NCBI GenBank assembly: GCA_027625915.1
Contig: JANTQA010000015.1
Span: 7,779,001-7,843,000, forward strand
DNA from: Anaeramoeba flamelloides
Lineage: Eukaryota; Metamonada; Anaeramoebidae
Direction of reading: 5' to 3'
DNA length: 64,000 nucleotides
A program made the translations under genes and the position numbers. The notes under the pieces are model-generated. The model was not told the DNA's origin and made no database searches. It was given only the letters and a program-made list of their open reading frames with translations. This document shows, one piece after another, positions 31,929 to 42,577 of this stretch (within the stretch, counting starts at the first letter, position 1; each line of letters starts with the position of its first letter).

Positions 31929-32510
31929 TATTTCCAAGAAAGTGGGACAAATTTATTTTAAAAAGTCTCTTTTAAACTCAATCCTCAACAAAGTATTTAA
32001 ATATCCAAAATCATTAACTATCATTGGACCGATTCTTGATAATAATTCAATTTATTTCTTAATATTGTATTTCATAAATAAAATATATTAAATTTTCTGA
32101 TCTCGGATTTTATCTGATATTTTTTAGGGGTGAAAATTGGTGTTTATTATTTTCTTTTTGATCGAAAAAATCGTTTTCATAACTTGTTTAATCTCAACAA
32201 ATTTTCAAACAGAATTGAAAAAACATGTAAATGCATTTTATTGTTTAAAAAATCATTTGTACCTTTGCATATTTCTAGTTTTTATATGAAATTGGCAGTA
32301 CATTGTTTTCACTAAAAAAAGTGCTATTTTTTTTTTCATTTTTTGGAAATATTTCATCGAATATATTTTAAAATAAATACCTTAAGTGGTTTATTCAACC
32401 CACATTAATATTAAACTTAATTTAGGTATAGCCAATTAACGAATACCTTCACTAACAAAAACGATTTTTTATGAAATATAAAAAAAAAATGACACACTTT
32501 TTTGGAAATA
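31929..32510. mobile_element. MITE-B (TA-ended), copy 2
   Basis: TA-TTTCCAAGAAAGTGGGACA at the left, TGACACACTTTTTTGGAAA-TA at the right, 582 bp, non-coding. Same family and direction as 19198-19767. The 61-residue frame inside (32130-32315) is not a gene, because the sister copy does not preserve it. Confidence 0.8.
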
Positions 32511-33096
32511 CCTTAGTTGAAGATTTTAAATTTATTTTTTGAATGTATTCTTCGCCTTTTCATTCCAAAAACAGATATTATATTAACTAAATCAAGCCAC
32601 TTAATTTTTTTCAATAAAAAAAGGAAAATCTTTGGATTTGTGTTATTTTAATTAGGTAATAATATTTTACAGCGTGCTTTGAAAAAAAGTAGTAATTATC
32701 ATTTTCTGAATTATTGGGCTTTATTAGGTTGATATTTTGAGTATATGGAAAGGGCGCATAAATTTTAACCAATAAAAATTAGCTTATGGGGTAAAAATAC
32801 AAATTTTTAAATCAATATGCATTCGTCAATTATTTTATGGATTAGTTATATTATGTCTAACCTAAAACACTATACCACTAATCAATTATAACATTCCTCA
32901 AAACAGAATGAGATAATATTTTTTTTTTTTTTTTACCAATTACTAATTATAATCTCCATTTTTACATCTCTCAAAAACATTTCAATAAAAAAAAAAAAAA
33001 AACAATCAACAAAACTTTAAACTAAATAATTAATGATTTTATTTTGTTTATTTTTTTCTTCAAAAATTGTAAAATAACACACAATAACAATAAAAG
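32511..33096. other. Region upstream of the SURF6-like gene
   Basis: AT-rich; probably holds the 5' exon and promoter of the gene beyond 33097, but I could not place them. Poly-T and poly-A runs at 32921-32935 and 32988-33001. Confidence 0.4.
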
Positions 33097-33704
33097 ATAA
33101 TGAAAAAGCTTCATTGTCAAGAAAAAGAAAGCATAGATTAGGGGAAAAAAGATTAATGAAGGATCTCCTACCAAAAACTAAACAATTAAAAAGAAAACTA
33201 TCTGCTATTAAAAGACAAAAAGAACAAAATAAGAAAAAGAATAAACAAAAAATGCTGGAAATAGCGAAAAGAGGGAGGGAAAGAGATCGCAAAATCAAAA
33301 GAAATAAAAATAAAGGCATTGTATCTAAACAAACAGATAATGTTCGATTTTCAATGATTAAATTTGGGGGTAAACGAAAACAGGATATTAAAAGAGCATC
33401 TTTAAAAACAGAATTAAAAAGGGCAGAAAAAATCCAACAAGAAATTAAAAAGACAGAAAATGGTAAAATGGATATAGAATTAAAATCACAATTAATGAAA
33501 AATGCTCTCAATAAGGTAAAGGGGGTGAAAGTTAAAGATGATGTAAAAAAAATTAAAAAGACAATGAAGAGAGTGAAAAAAAGGAAAGAAAAAAGCAAGC
33601 AAAAATGGAAAGAACGAAAGTCACAGCAAAGAAAGGAACTAAAAAGGAAAATGAAACAAAGAGAAATCAATTTGAAAAAAAAAAAAGTAAGGGGAAAGAA
33701 ATAA
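33097..33704 (+). CDS. SURF6/Rrp14-like ribosome-biogenesis protein, 5' partial
   Basis: Very basic nucleolar protein of the SURF6 type, which acts in early pre-60S and rRNA processing. The frame runs to TAA at 33704 with about 200 residues visible: KRKHRLGEKR, then VRFSMIKFGGKRKQ, LKTELKRAEKIQQEIKKTEN, a KNALNKVKGVKVKDD segment, KKIKKTMKRVKKRKEKSKQ and KWKERKSQQRKELKRKMKQR, which follow the conserved C-terminal half of the family (the K-x-W-K-E-R heart included). No ATG lies in frame before the upstream stop at 33075, and AAAAG|AT at 33095-33097 is a usable acceptor, so an exon is missing 5'. The opposite-strand frame at 33017-33670 is a shadow. Confidence 0.75.
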
Positions 33705-36690
33705 TTTTATATAATTGAGGGAAAAACAAAATTTATTTATTCTATACATTTTTTTTTTTGTTTTGAAATAAATCAAATTTAGAAATTCAATAAATAATTA
33801 ATGATTAGATTCAAGATCTTGATGAATTGTTTTGATTTACTTCTATTTAATATTAGCACACTGTTAATAAATAAATAAATAAATAAATAAAAATCGATAT
33901 TTATTTTTTCTTATTATATAATTTGAACCTGAATTTAATATAAACTCCATTTCGCTCAAAGGTGCCCAGCTTAATATGAAAATTTCGCTTTTTTAAGAAT
34001 CAACCAACATATGATTGTTTAGAAATAAGAAACATAATAAACTTCAGATTAAAGTTGATAATCATAAAAGAAATACCTGAACAAACCACAAATTTTCAGA
34101 AAAAAAAAAAAATGTTAAAAATCAATTTTGGGCCATTTTCATTGTAATGTCTGGTGCAAAATTTTCAATTTCTTTGGAAAATTAAAATTGTTGACAATAA
34201 GATATTATTACTTGTAAATGTATTAATTATATAGGAAATAACAAATCCAGAGTTTCCTTAATGTTAATTTGGGGTTTCAAAGATTTTTTTATTTTCAAAT
34301 TGACTTTTTTAAAAAAAAAAAATAAAAAGGAAAAAAATAAAACTGAAAAAAAAAAAAATCAAAAATAATTAAAAAATTTGATTAAATTAGGTAAAATGAT
34401 TTGATTTAAAAATTGTAAATATATTTTAAGTTTAATAATGAATTAAATTAATTGAATATGCTCAATTTTCTCAATAATACTGCCCCTTTTGAATAAAAAA
34501 GAGTTGATATTTCAAGATTTTCGACAAAAATCAAAAAAAAAAAAATATTTTATTTAATAAGAGAAAATTGATTTTTAAAAAAATTGAACCCATTGATTAC
34601 TTACTATCAGGATTTTAGTAAGTATTTTTTTTACATTTTTCAACATTAACAAAATTATTGTTTTTAAAATATTTTTTTTTAATTGTAATTAAAAAATAAT
34701 ATTTTCTGATCTTTTTTTTTTTATGTATTATTTTTTATTTATTAATAGAAAGGATTAATTAAAGAAAAATCATCAAATAAAAAAAAAGAGAAGAAGAAAA
34801 ATAATTGAAATATGTATAAAAAATAAAATTATTATTTTCATGACCAAATGGAAACTTTCCACATCCGGAATACACAGGAGGAGCAAAAACCGGATAGAAA
34901 GATTATCAATTATAGATACAAATTCCACATTACTTGATTAATAATTGGTATTCCACGACTCGTTAGGTTTTTTTTTTAATTTAAAAGAATAGAGTACAAT
35001 CTTTGAAATTGTTCAATTTTTTACAAATAAAAAAAAAAAAAAAACTATACTACCTCTCAGAGTAGGACACTGGATGCCCGAATTTATATATTTTTTACTA
35101 TTTTAAAGATTTTTTGTTTTCACTTTATTTTTATTATTTTTTCTTCATTACCTTAAGTTTTCTAACCATAAGAGCTTTGATAAAAAATTTCCGACAAGAG
35201 CAATAAATTTCATAATTTTAATTAGTCATGTTGAAGAGTTTTTGTGTATTTTTACTAAGAATAACTTTTTCGTATAGTTTCTTATATAGAATTTTTTACA
35301 ATTTTTTAATATTTTCTGATCTTTTGAATTTTTTTACAATGGGTTACTATTCTAAAAAATAATTTAAAAATGATAATTTTATCATTTTAAAGTTGAATTT
35401 CCAATTGATTCAAAACAATTAAGGAATTTGGATATAATTTCTCTTGGGATTTGAAAGGAAATTTTAACGAAAAAATAAAATAAGAGAAAATAATTAGTTA
35501 GAGTGATAAGTCCTTGATAATATTATTGTTCATTTTTTTATAAAAACTCTTAAACTCACTTTTGAAAAATAGTTTATGGATTGGATTATCATGATTTTCT
35601 TTTTGGTAAGATCATAGAAACAGTTCAAAAAAATTTAAACAAAAAAAAATGGTAAATAATTTGAATTAATTAAAAATATTATAAATTACAAGTTTAACAG
35701 GTTATAATTAGGGAAAATGATTGTCAAAAAATCATATTGATTTCTTTTTGATTTTTTTTTTTTGATCTTTAATTGGGCATCAATAGAAATATTGTATTTT
35801 TATCAAGGAGTTTCCTGAGAATTTTTTTCTTTCATTTTCAAGAAAATATATAGATTGGTGAAATCTACTTAATACCAAGATCAATTATTTCTCTAAAAGT
35901 ATTATTATGCTTATTTCCTTATTTATTCTTTTAAAGTTGAATTATAAAAATTAATTGTTATGAAAAAAAAAATAGATTTTTACTGAGAATAAGTTACTTA
36001 TAAATACATAATAGATAATATTTGTCAAATTAACATTTCATTAAAATCAGTTATTAATACTTTTATCCTAATATCTCAGTAAAATTCAATAATTTCACCA
36101 TGAATCAATACTATATTTAATAACTACTCAAGGGATTAATCTGGCATTTATAACGAAAAACAACTAAAAAAGAAAAAAACATTAGTTTTTATAAATCAAT
36201 AATTTATTTAAATGTCATCTAAAGCAATGTAAATACTAAACTACAATCAAAAAGATTTTACTGTATTTGTAGTGTATCTGGATAATTTATTTTAGAGTAC
36301 ACTCCCTTAAATTTCAAATTCATATATTTACATTTATTTTTGTTTTCCAAGAATTTCTTATAAGGGTAATTAAAAAACTAGATTTAAAAGTAACTTAGTT
36401 GATATGTCACTACAACCCAAAAAACACTAAAAATAGAAAACTGATCAAATAATTTCCATTAATACAATTTAAAAAAACTAAATGAAAAAATAAAAATAAA
36501 TAAAGTTTCAATTTAACTTTTTCTTGAAAACTTTTTTTGTCAAAATTATTGAATTTAAAATTAAAATTATATATATTTTTAGATACAATATCTTATTTTC
36601 TACTCGTTTACAAAAACAAATTCTAAATTATGGGATTTTAATTTTCAGAGGAGGGACTAATTTAGTTTTCAAATGTTTTTTATTTTCAAA
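33705..36690. other. Long intergenic stretch
   Basis: No gene recognised. A tandem (AAAT)n run lies at about 33867-33890. At 34858-34905 is a rare GC-richer patch with ATCCGG and CCGGAT about 24 bases apart. At about 34960-35075 a fragment of the hairpin-array family is present (CGTTAGGTTTTTTTTTTAA, then AAAAGAATAGAGTACAATC). Confidence 0.5.
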
Positions 36691-36892
36691 TACAGTCAGT
36701 TTCACTTTTAAGGCACAAACTTTCAACTAAATTTAAGGCACAATGAAAATCTCAAATTAAGGCACAAAATTCAAATTCTAGTAAAAATAAATTGTAAAGA
36801 AAAAAAATTCCAAATTTTGTGCCTTAATTTGAGATTTTTTTGTGCCTTAAATTTCGTTGAAAGTTTGTGCCTTAAAAGTGAAACTGACAGTA
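36691..36892. mobile_element. MITE-A, copy 4
   Basis: TA-CAGTCAGTTTCACTTTTAAG to CTTAAAAGTGAAACTGACAG-TA; full length, arms nearly identical to copy 1. Confidence 0.9.
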
Positions 36893-37771
36893 GTATAATT
36901 AAAAAAAAAATTATTTAAAAAAGATAAACTCAAAGGAAAAGCATTCTAATTAAATATATTAACTTATTATTTGACTTCAAGCTTTTCTCAACCTTATTTT
37001 TTCAAAAAAAAATAAAAAATTGCACACTAATTTCAAAATATATTTTCGATATTCAAAAGTTGAGAGTGTTTTTATTCTAAAAAAAATTTATCATAGAGGC
37101 TAATTGAATTAAGTTATATGGCTAGATTTCGAAAAATATTAATCAAAAAAAAAAGTGCTTAATTTTATTAAGGGTATATTAAATGAGGGGGGGGAATAAT
37201 TGACTATATTAAATCTACAAAGATGTGAATTTTTAAGAGATTAGTAAATTTAAAGAAAATATTCAAGTAAATTTTATAGCAATTTGAAAAAATATTCTAA
37301 CCTATTTTGAAATTTCAAAACAAAATAAAAATCTGATTACTTTGAAGGCCAAACTTACTTTTCAAACCTATTTTCCATAATGAATTATTTTTTTTAAAAG
37401 TTTGATCCATTTTTCGGATTGTTGAAAAGTTTCAAATTCAATATATTTCTGAATTATTTTGAAAAAAAATATTTTCGTTGAAAGAAGATTGAAATCTTAT
37501 TGTTTTTGAAAAGATTTGTACAAAAATACCCTTTAATAATAAAAACCTCAAAGCCATAAAATATCAAAAAACTACATAATTTCAAAAAAAAAAAATACAA
37601 TATATATTTTAGACCTTTAATAATCTTATTTATTTCTTCAAAGAACAGTTCAAATCGACTTTTTCTTTTTTTTTTTTTAATAAAAAAATACGAGAAAAAC
37701 AACCAAAATGTTAAAATAAAAATTCTCTCAAAATACTTTTTTAAAAGCTCGAAAAATTAAACTTATAATCA
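36893..37771. other. AT-rich non-coding stretch
   Basis: A G7-G8 run near 37188-37194; otherwise nothing recognised. Confidence 0.5.
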
Positions 37772-38146
37772 TACACAAGAGTAAATAAGAATGTTGTAAA
37801 AAATAGAGTTTTTTCAATTTTAGAGATAAATAAAGAGTTCCATGTATTTATCCAAATTTTGGTAAAAGTAAATATAATATCTGATCATCTTAATAGACTA
37901 AGAACAATTTTAATCAAAAAATCGTTTGGCAAACAACAATCTTTTAATTTTAAAAAAAAAAAAATTTACAAAATTGAAGGTTGGTATTCACAAACGATTA
38001 TATACTGAAAATCAATTCAAGCTCAAATAATAAAAGGTATTTTGTTTACTATTACCAAAATTTGGATAAATACTTGGAACTCTTTATTTATCTCTAAAAT
38101 TGAAAAAACTCTATTTTTTACAACATTCCTTATTTACACTTGTGTA
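37772..38146. mobile_element. Palindromic family P, copy 2 (TA-ended)
   Basis: 375 bp: TA-CACAAGAGTAAATAAGAATG ... CATTCCTTATTTACACTTGTG-TA. The arms run about 100 bp inward through AAAAATAGAGTTTTTTCAAT / ATTGAAAAAACTCTATTTTT and TTAGAGATAAATAAAGAGTT / AACTCTTTATTTATCTCTAA. This is the best-preserved copy and defines the family's ends. Confidence 0.85.
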
Positions 38147-38264
38147 AGAAATACTTTTTAAATTTGATTATTTTTAATCAATAATTAATAACCCAATCTT
38201 AATTATTTCAGTGAGTCATGAACAACCACAAAGATTAACACATCAATAGACTTTACAATTATTT

Positions 38265-38780
38265 CTCAATTTTTTAAATATTTTCAAACAAATAAAAAAA
38301 GTTTAAACCAATAATTCGAATAAAAAAAATATTAAATATCTTTTATCAAATAATTGATTTAAATACTAATAGTTCCTTTATTTATTATCTGAATATTTTA
38401 AAAAGAATATTACCTAATCTTTTAAATTTCAAGAAATTTAATAAATATTTGTGAATAAAATAAATGATCTATTTTTTTCTAGATCTTCAAAGATTCAATA
38501 TTTGATTTATTTTTCTTCTATTTTTAATTTAAAATTAAAAGTTTCAAGGTTATTTGTTCGTAAAGAAACTCTCTGAAATTACGAAAAGTGAGATAACATA
38601 AAAATAAAAATGTTTTGGCAAATTTTTCTTTTTCTGTTTTGAGATCCAAAAATCGAACCAAAAAAGGATCTTAATCTTTTTTACTGAAAAGTTCGTTGCG
38701 AAAAATTAAATCTTTTATAAATGATAGATCATTTTTCTAAAGTTCATAAATTAAGTTTGTTTCATATTTGGGTTTAATCG
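38265..38780 (+). repeat. Dispersed repeat D1, copy 2
   Basis: Partner of 15060-15560. The block AGATCTTCAAAGATTCAATA at 38480-38499, and the following TTTGATTTATTTTT, are identical in both. Confidence 0.7.
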
Positions 38781-39163
38781 TACCTTCTGAAAATAATTAC
38801 CCGATTACCTTTGGGTGAAAAAAAAAAATAAATAAGAGTTAATAGTCACTGAAGAAAAATTTTAAAAAAATTTTATGAAAAAGATAAAGGTTTGAATCTT
38901 GTACAATAGAAAGAAATCGAAAAATACAAAAAAGAAAGAAAAAAAAAAAAAAAGATTAACAATCCAATTCAATGAGTGACAAAATGTAGTTTGTTTAGCA
39001 GTAATATTATTTTTTTTTAAGTTGTTTTGTTTTGAAATTATCTCCAGACAGAGAAAGAGAAAGAGAAATAGAAATCTAAAAAAAAAAATAAAACATACAA
39101 ACTTTTTAAAAAAAAAAGAAAAACACGATCTTTTGTGGATCTAATAAAAGTAATTTGAATGAA
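38781..39163. other. AT-rich non-coding stretch
   Basis: Poly-A runs and a GAGAAA repeat near 39050-39070; no gene recognised. Confidence 0.5.
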
Positions 39164-39901
39164 TTATTTTTTTTTTGGGACTTGTTTTGGTTGCATTAAC
39201 TTTCTTTGGAATGCAATTAGTTCATTTTTTTTTTTATCATGTTTTTGTTGTGTTTCCTTAATTCTTTCAAGAGTTTTTTTTTCTTCTTTACTCAATAAAT
39301 CTAAACGATTTTCAACATTCTCTTTGGCTTCATTTAAAGTAACTTCGAGTAAAGTTGGTCCAACTAATTGATACACTTTGGCGGTTTTTGGCAATAATTT
39401 TAATTCCTTTAAATATATTTAAATAAAAAAAAGAAAAATGAAAAATGAAAAAGAAAAAGAAAAAGAAAAATAATTAAAAAAAATCTTTCAAATTATTTTT
39501 TTTTTCAAAAAAAAGGCTCTCTTAAAACAATTTAGTTTACCTGGAAAACAAATTTTGATTCGTTAAGTTTTGTCACAATATCAATTTGTCCTGTTTGGAG
39601 TTTTTTTATTTCTAAAGATCATAAAAAAAAAAGAGAAAAGAAAAGAAAAAGTAAACAATAAAAACAAAAGGCTTAAGAAAGAAAAAAAGGAAATTTCATT
39701 TGTGAAAAAGAAATAAAAAAGAAAGTTCTAACCATTTTGGAAAATTGTTAATTGTCGTAGCTCTTTTTCAAAGTCGGTGTTCATTCTATACAAAAAAGAA
39801 TCTTGATTTGGATAAAATTCAAAAAATGAAAAGTATTTTAATCTTTCAAGTAATTTTTCATTAATTGAAGGTGGGTTGATCGCTTTTTTATTGGTTGCCA
39901 T
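39164..39901 (-). CDS. Prefoldin subunit 6 (beta-type)
   Basis: Chaperone subunit that hands unfolded actin and tubulin to the CCT ring. Exons on the minus strand: 39901-39733, 39611-39541, 39406-39164, with introns of 121 and 134 bp (GTTAGA..TTTAG and GTAAAC..TAAAG), phase-consistent. Family pattern: DFEKELRQLTIFQNEIKKLQ helix, LNESKFVFQELKLL, KVYQLVGPTLLEVTLNEAKE hairpin, then the coiled-coil NVENRLDLLSKEEKK.. ending KQVPKKK. With the ATG at 39901 the protein has 160 residues; starting at the Met at 39784 it would have 121, nearer the family's 125-130. The extra N-terminus (about 39 residues) has no conserved features, so the shorter start is a real option. An ATG two codons group further up (39925) is also in frame. 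Confidence 0.85.
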
Positions 39902-39925
39902 AACCACTCGTTTACTGTTTCTCAA

Positions 39926-41876
39926 TTCAGTTTTATTCTAGTAGGAGATGATTTTACTGTTTCAAGCAAAAATTAAACAGAAATTTGATTTTTCAAATGA
40001 GAAAAAATTTTCACTTCACTGGTCCCTATTCTTCTTTGAAAAATGGAATCTTCAGAGAAATTGGCAAGTAATTTGGTACACCTATTTATTTGTTTCATCC
40101 TTTTAAGGCTATAAATTAAATGGGATAAAAACCCAAAATGAACAGAATATTGTTGGATTGACAATAAAAATAACTAAGTAGAAAATTAGTTTGGTTAAAT
40201 AACAAATAGACATATTTTAATAATAATATGATTTATTTTGAAAACCCCAATTACTCGTTTTTTTATATTTTTAAAAACTACTTTTCAACTCCTGAGAATG
40301 TTCAATTATGTTATTTTACTTTTACTTCTTAACAAGTATTTAAATTCTGAACAAATTGGAAAAACAATTTCACCTTATAAAGCTATTGAAACAAACAAAA
40401 AACAATAAATTTAAATTGATCTTTGAATAAAAATTTTAAAAAAATAAATGGAGTTTGAGGGATTAAGTACATTTTACAAATTTTAAGTACTTCAGTTTAT
40501 TCAAAACTGGTCAATTCAAATCATTTCTCTAACCAAATAAGTTGATATTTTACTAAATATGAGAGTATTAGATATACGAGCATAATATATTTACATACCA
40601 ACAAAAAAAAGGAAAGCAAAAAAAATGAAAAAATAAAAATCCAATCATTTATTTTGATGATTTTAACTGTAAAATTTTATATAATTACTTCTTCTTTATT
40701 TGGTTTTATTTTAATTCTTCACTGGAAATATTTTTGTTTATAAAATTTTTGATTATCAAATAACTTTCTATTTCTAAAGAATTCCTACAATGAATTTAAA
40801 TTCCTATTTCTCATTCAATTCATCTAATTCTAGTTTTTGTACAAGAAAATCAGATATTTTTGAAAATTTTTTTCAGGAATAAAGATTTATTTATTATATT
40901 TATTTGATTTGATAATTATTTATTTTCAATTAAATTGTTAACATAAATTAATTTTCAATCTTTTTGAAATTTTTTCTCTGTATTTTTCTTTTTATTTGGA
41001 TTGAGTCTTTTGTGTATGTTTTTTGATTCCAAAAATTCAACTTGTTTACTTTACCTTTTAAAATATTATTCTTTGTTTTTGAGTTAGTTTGAGAAAAATA
41101 TTTGAAAAAACAATTTTGAAAGCAAATTTCTAAATAACCTATTGGTTAAATAAAATAAATAGTAATGATGTTAGAAATACAAAGTGTATTTTTTTTAATT
41201 GTGGTCCTTCTATTTTAATCCCGTGAAGAAGGAATATCTACAAAAATATACTTTGATTGATTTTTGTTTTCCTACTTGATAGTAATAAAAGTATATTCGA
41301 AAGGTTATCTTTTTTGTTTGGTTTTTAAAAAAAGAAAAAATTTTATTAAAATAAACACTTTTATTAGGTATCTCTTTTTTTGGTTTTTCGATGATTTATT
41401 ATCTCAACTCATATAAAATAAATTTCTGAATTCAAAACAATATTTTAATTTAACCAAAAATTTATACAAAAAAAATTGTTCAAAAAATCATAAAATTAAA
41501 GATCCTATTCTCTGATTCATCAAGGGTCAGTTTCCTTTTTATAAATAGAATTCTAAATGATGTTTTGCTTTTCAAAAGTTTAAATATCTCCTGTAGGTCA
41601 AAAAATCTTTTTTCAGTAATTTTGTGATAATAACAATTTTTCAAAAAAGATAAATAGCTTCTGCTTCCTTAAAAAAAAAACTTTTTTTTTATTCAATGTA
41701 CCAAATGAATTCGAGCGAAACCTTTCGCGCTCAAATACCACAAAAGAAAAAATGTTCAATTAAACATATCTAATGATAAAATTTTATTTTTTCAGTTTCA
41801 TCTGTTCAAATCATTTTTTAACTTTTTTTATTTGTTAAAAGTTTTTAACAAATAAATTTCTCTTTTCTTTTGAATT
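39926..41876. other. Intergenic region between prefoldin and ATG2
   Basis: Divergent spacer between a minus-strand and a plus-strand gene, so it holds both promoters. At about 40273-40400 a left-half fragment of T5 is suggested by AACTACTTTTCAACTCCTGA, TTATTTTACTTTTACTTCTT and CTGAACAAATTGG. No gene seen. Confidence 0.5.
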
Positions 41877-42545
41877 ATGGATCAAATTTTGACGGACTAC
41901 AACAACGAGTTTCTTCAGCTAACAATTTCTTTTTTATTTGGGGGATGTTTTGAAAAAATTAATCTCACCAATTGTAAAACAAGCATTAATGATGACGAAA
42001 TAATAATTACTTGCGATTCGGCTGTTTTAGAACCTGAAGTAATAAAAATCTTTTTTATTCTTAAACACACTTGCATGAAGTTTTTCTTTTTTTATCTTTC
42101 GTTAATTTTGTTATTGACTTTCTTAAAAAAACAACAAACCAAAAATAAAAACAAATAAACTTATTCTTTAACTAAAAGAAAAACAAATTCATAAATGTTC
42201 CTTGCTTATCAAAATATTTATTGAAACCTATTAACATTGGGGATGTTAAAATGATTATACCAAAAAATCAATCAACAAAACCAAAATTAATAATCCAAGA
42301 TCTCTTATTTGATTTGGAAGAATCTGAAAAAGACATTCCCGAACAAAAATCTGCTTTACAAAACCCATTATTAAAAATTTTGTTTTCTTTAATTATTCAA
42401 GACAATTTAGACTCTTCCTATCTTGGCTTGCTATTTGCTAAATTAATTTCAAGTGTTGAGGTAAAATTAATTAATATTAAATTTCAAATAAATACTTTTT
42501 CTTTCCCAAGAATTGGCGTTATAGAAAAAGAAAAAGAAAAAGAAA

Positions 42546-42577
<32 letters not shown>

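Noticed and set aside
32130-32315. 61-residue frame
   Set aside because: Lies inside MITE-B and is not kept in the sister copy at 19198-19767.
33017-33670. 217-residue hydrophobic frame on the minus strand
   Set aside because: It is the complement of the Lys-rich SURF6-like gene; Lys codons AAA/AAG read as Phe/Leu on the other strand.
37454-37702. 82-residue minus-strand frame
   Set aside because: Phe/Lys-biased, no start context, no recognisable domain.
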